This document shows, one piece after another, positions 63,079 to 64,000 of a stretch of 64,000 nucleotides of DNA. Both the position numbers and the translations under genes were made by a program. This DNA is from VAZQ01 sp963725185 (lineage in GTDB: Bacteria > Pseudomonadota > Alphaproteobacteria > Rhizobiales > Xanthobacteraceae). Location: assembly GCA_963725185.1 (NCBI GenBank), contig CAVRXO010000009.1, positions 124,001 to 188,000 of the forward strand, in the 5' to 3' direction. Each line of letters opens with the position of its first letter. Within the stretch, counting starts at the first letter, position 1. A model generated the notes under the pieces. The model saw only the letters and a list, made by a program, of their open reading frames with translations. It was not told the origin of the DNA and made no database searches.

Positions 63079-64000
63079 GTGAGCTTCAAATCAATCCTGG
63101 CGGTCTCTGCGTGGCTGGCGGCGACGGTTGTGGCCAGCCTGTCGGGCGCGCTGCCGGCGGGCGCCCGCGATTGGACCTTTCATGCGTTGGAGCCGCCCTC
63201 CAACTATACGGGCGAAGTCGGGCTGCGCTTCTGGTATGGGAAAGCCAAGACCGGCAAGAATCTCTATGATCCTTCCGGCTCGTCGCTGGTCTCGCGCTTG
63301 ACCTACGACAATCTCTCGATCTTTTCCGCCGAAGCTTATGGGCGGTTCGACCTCAACACCGGCTGGTTCCTCAAAGGTTTGGTCGGCGGCGGCGGCTTTC
63401 GCAAGGGCACGCTCACGGACGAAGATTTTCCGCCCGGCATAACGCCCTATTCGGCCACCCTGAGCACGCTCGACGACAGCTTCCCGTTTTATACGACCGT
63501 CGACGCGGGCTACAATGTCCTGCGCGGCCCTGATTTCCGCGTCGGCGCGTTCGTCGGCTACAACTACCTGCGAGAGGTCGTGAGCGCGGATGGCTGCGGC
63601 CAGATCGCGACCAATCCGTTCATCTGCGGGATCTTCTCCGTTCCGGGAACCATCAAAGTGATCACGCAGGACAACAATTGGAATTCCCTGCGGGTCGGGC
63701 TCGATGGCGAGGTCGATATCACCAAGCAGCTCAAGCTCAGCCTCGATGGGGCATGGCTGCCCAAGGTCTGGCTCAATGGCACCGACGCGCATTGGCTGCG
63801 CATCAGCGGCAATCCGGGCGACTTCAGCGGCCCGGTCCCCGAGGATGGCACCGGCTGGGGTTATCAGCTCGAAGGGGTCTTGTCCTATCGGGTGACCGAC
63901 GCCATTACTATCGGCGTCGGCGGCCGTTACTGGCACATGCAGACCAGTGGCAACAGTCATTTCGAAGGTCACGTCAACGGTGTTCAGGCGTTCCCGCAAC
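63079..64000 (+). CDS. Outer-membrane beta-barrel protein, omptin-like fold (partial)
   Basis: Open from GTG 63079 to the window end (307 codons), so the C-terminus is missing. A signal peptide (SILAVSAWLAATVVASLSGALPAGA) is followed by alternating hydrophobic/aromatic strands: YTGEVGLRFWYGKAKTGKNLYD, AEAYGRFDLNTGWFLKGLVGGGGF, DFRVGAFVGYNYLREVV, LRVGLDGEVDITKQLKLSLDGAWLP and ITIGVGGRYWHMQTSG, with GDFSGPVPEDGTGWGYQLEG. Strand spacing resembles omptins, but the omptin catalytic residues cannot be confirmed by eye, so protease activity is not claimed. GGGGG lies upstream of the GTG. Confidence 0.75.
   Translation, partial: MSFKSILAVSAWLAATVVASLSGALPAGARDWTFHALEPPSNYTGEVGLRFWYGKAKTGKNLYDPSGSSLVSRLTYDNLSIFSAEAYGRFDLNTGWFLKGLVGGGGFRKGTLTDEDFPPGITPYSATLSTLDDSFPFYTTVDAGYNVLRGPDFRVGAFVGYNYLREVVSADGCGQIATNPFICGIFSVPGTIKVITQDNNWNSLRVGLDGEVDITKQLKLSLDGAWLPKVWLNGTDAHWLRISGNPGDFSGPVPEDGTGWGYQLEGVLSYRVTDAITIGVGGRYWHMQTSGNSHFEGHVNGVQAFPQ

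Noticed and set aside
1..64000. tRNA, rRNA or CRISPR array
   Set aside because: No cloverleaf with conserved T-loop, no rRNA-like stretch and no regularly spaced direct repeats were seen; checked by eye only.

Overview
The window is high-GC DNA from an alphaproteobacterium, most likely Hyphomicrobiales (a Bradyrhizobium/Rhodopseudomonas/Xanthobacteraceae-like relative). The core genes fit this: rpiA-gor-class II DAHP synthase, moaA, an ApbC/Mrp P-loop ATPase, a TIGR02281-type aspartic protease, a PAS-less sensor kinase and many short palindromic intergenic repeats. The lineage is inferred from gene content only.

Layout. 1-2.7 kb: the end of a caspase-TPR protein, a small membrane protein and a CBS-pair protein whose natural start is followed at once by a stop codon. 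2.9-32.2 kb: a detoxification/catabolic region. It holds two MFP-RND efflux pumps (3.7-8.1 and 25.0-29.5 kb), each next to a closely related SDR, plus further SDRs, a thiolase, a tautomerase, acyl-CoA-dehydrogenase-type flavoproteins, a solute symporter, a metallo-hydrolase, dehydrogenases and six regulators (MarR, TetR, AraC, HxlR, LysR and the remnant of a second AraC). A 15-bp operator-like motif, TAGRNGCATATGCWC, recurs at four promoters here and suggests one regulon, probably under the MarR protein. 32.5-47.8 kb: a genomic island inserted in the 5' end of dusA, bounded by a 37-bp direct repeat. It carries a type II Wadjet system (jetABCD) on the minus strand, an ietAS AAA-ATPase/subtilase pair on the plus strand, two coupled SANT/Myb-like DNA-binding proteins and a small unknown protein. 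No integrase is visible. 47.8-64 kb: core genome: dusA, TauE/SafE, a ClpX-type zinc-finger protein, an aspartic protease, a sensor kinase, a 3-hydroxyisobutyrate-dehydrogenase-like enzyme, Mrp, moaA, a PEGA lipoprotein, gph, rpiA, gor, class II DAHP synthase, and a beta-barrel protein cut by the window end.

How parts work together. The RND pumps and their SDR, thiolase and tautomerase neighbours look like an export-plus-degradation response to hydrophobic or aromatic compounds. Wadjet (plasmid restriction) and IetAS (toxin-antitoxin/defence) form a defence island. rpiA, gor and DAHP synthase are ordinary metabolism.

Quality warning. Seven single-base indels break otherwise well-conserved reading frames: both RND pumps, one SANT protein, jetC twice, ietS and the DAHP synthase. 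Because an essential biosynthetic gene is among them, sequencing or assembly error is a serious alternative to gene decay. No tRNA, rRNA or CRISPR array was seen.
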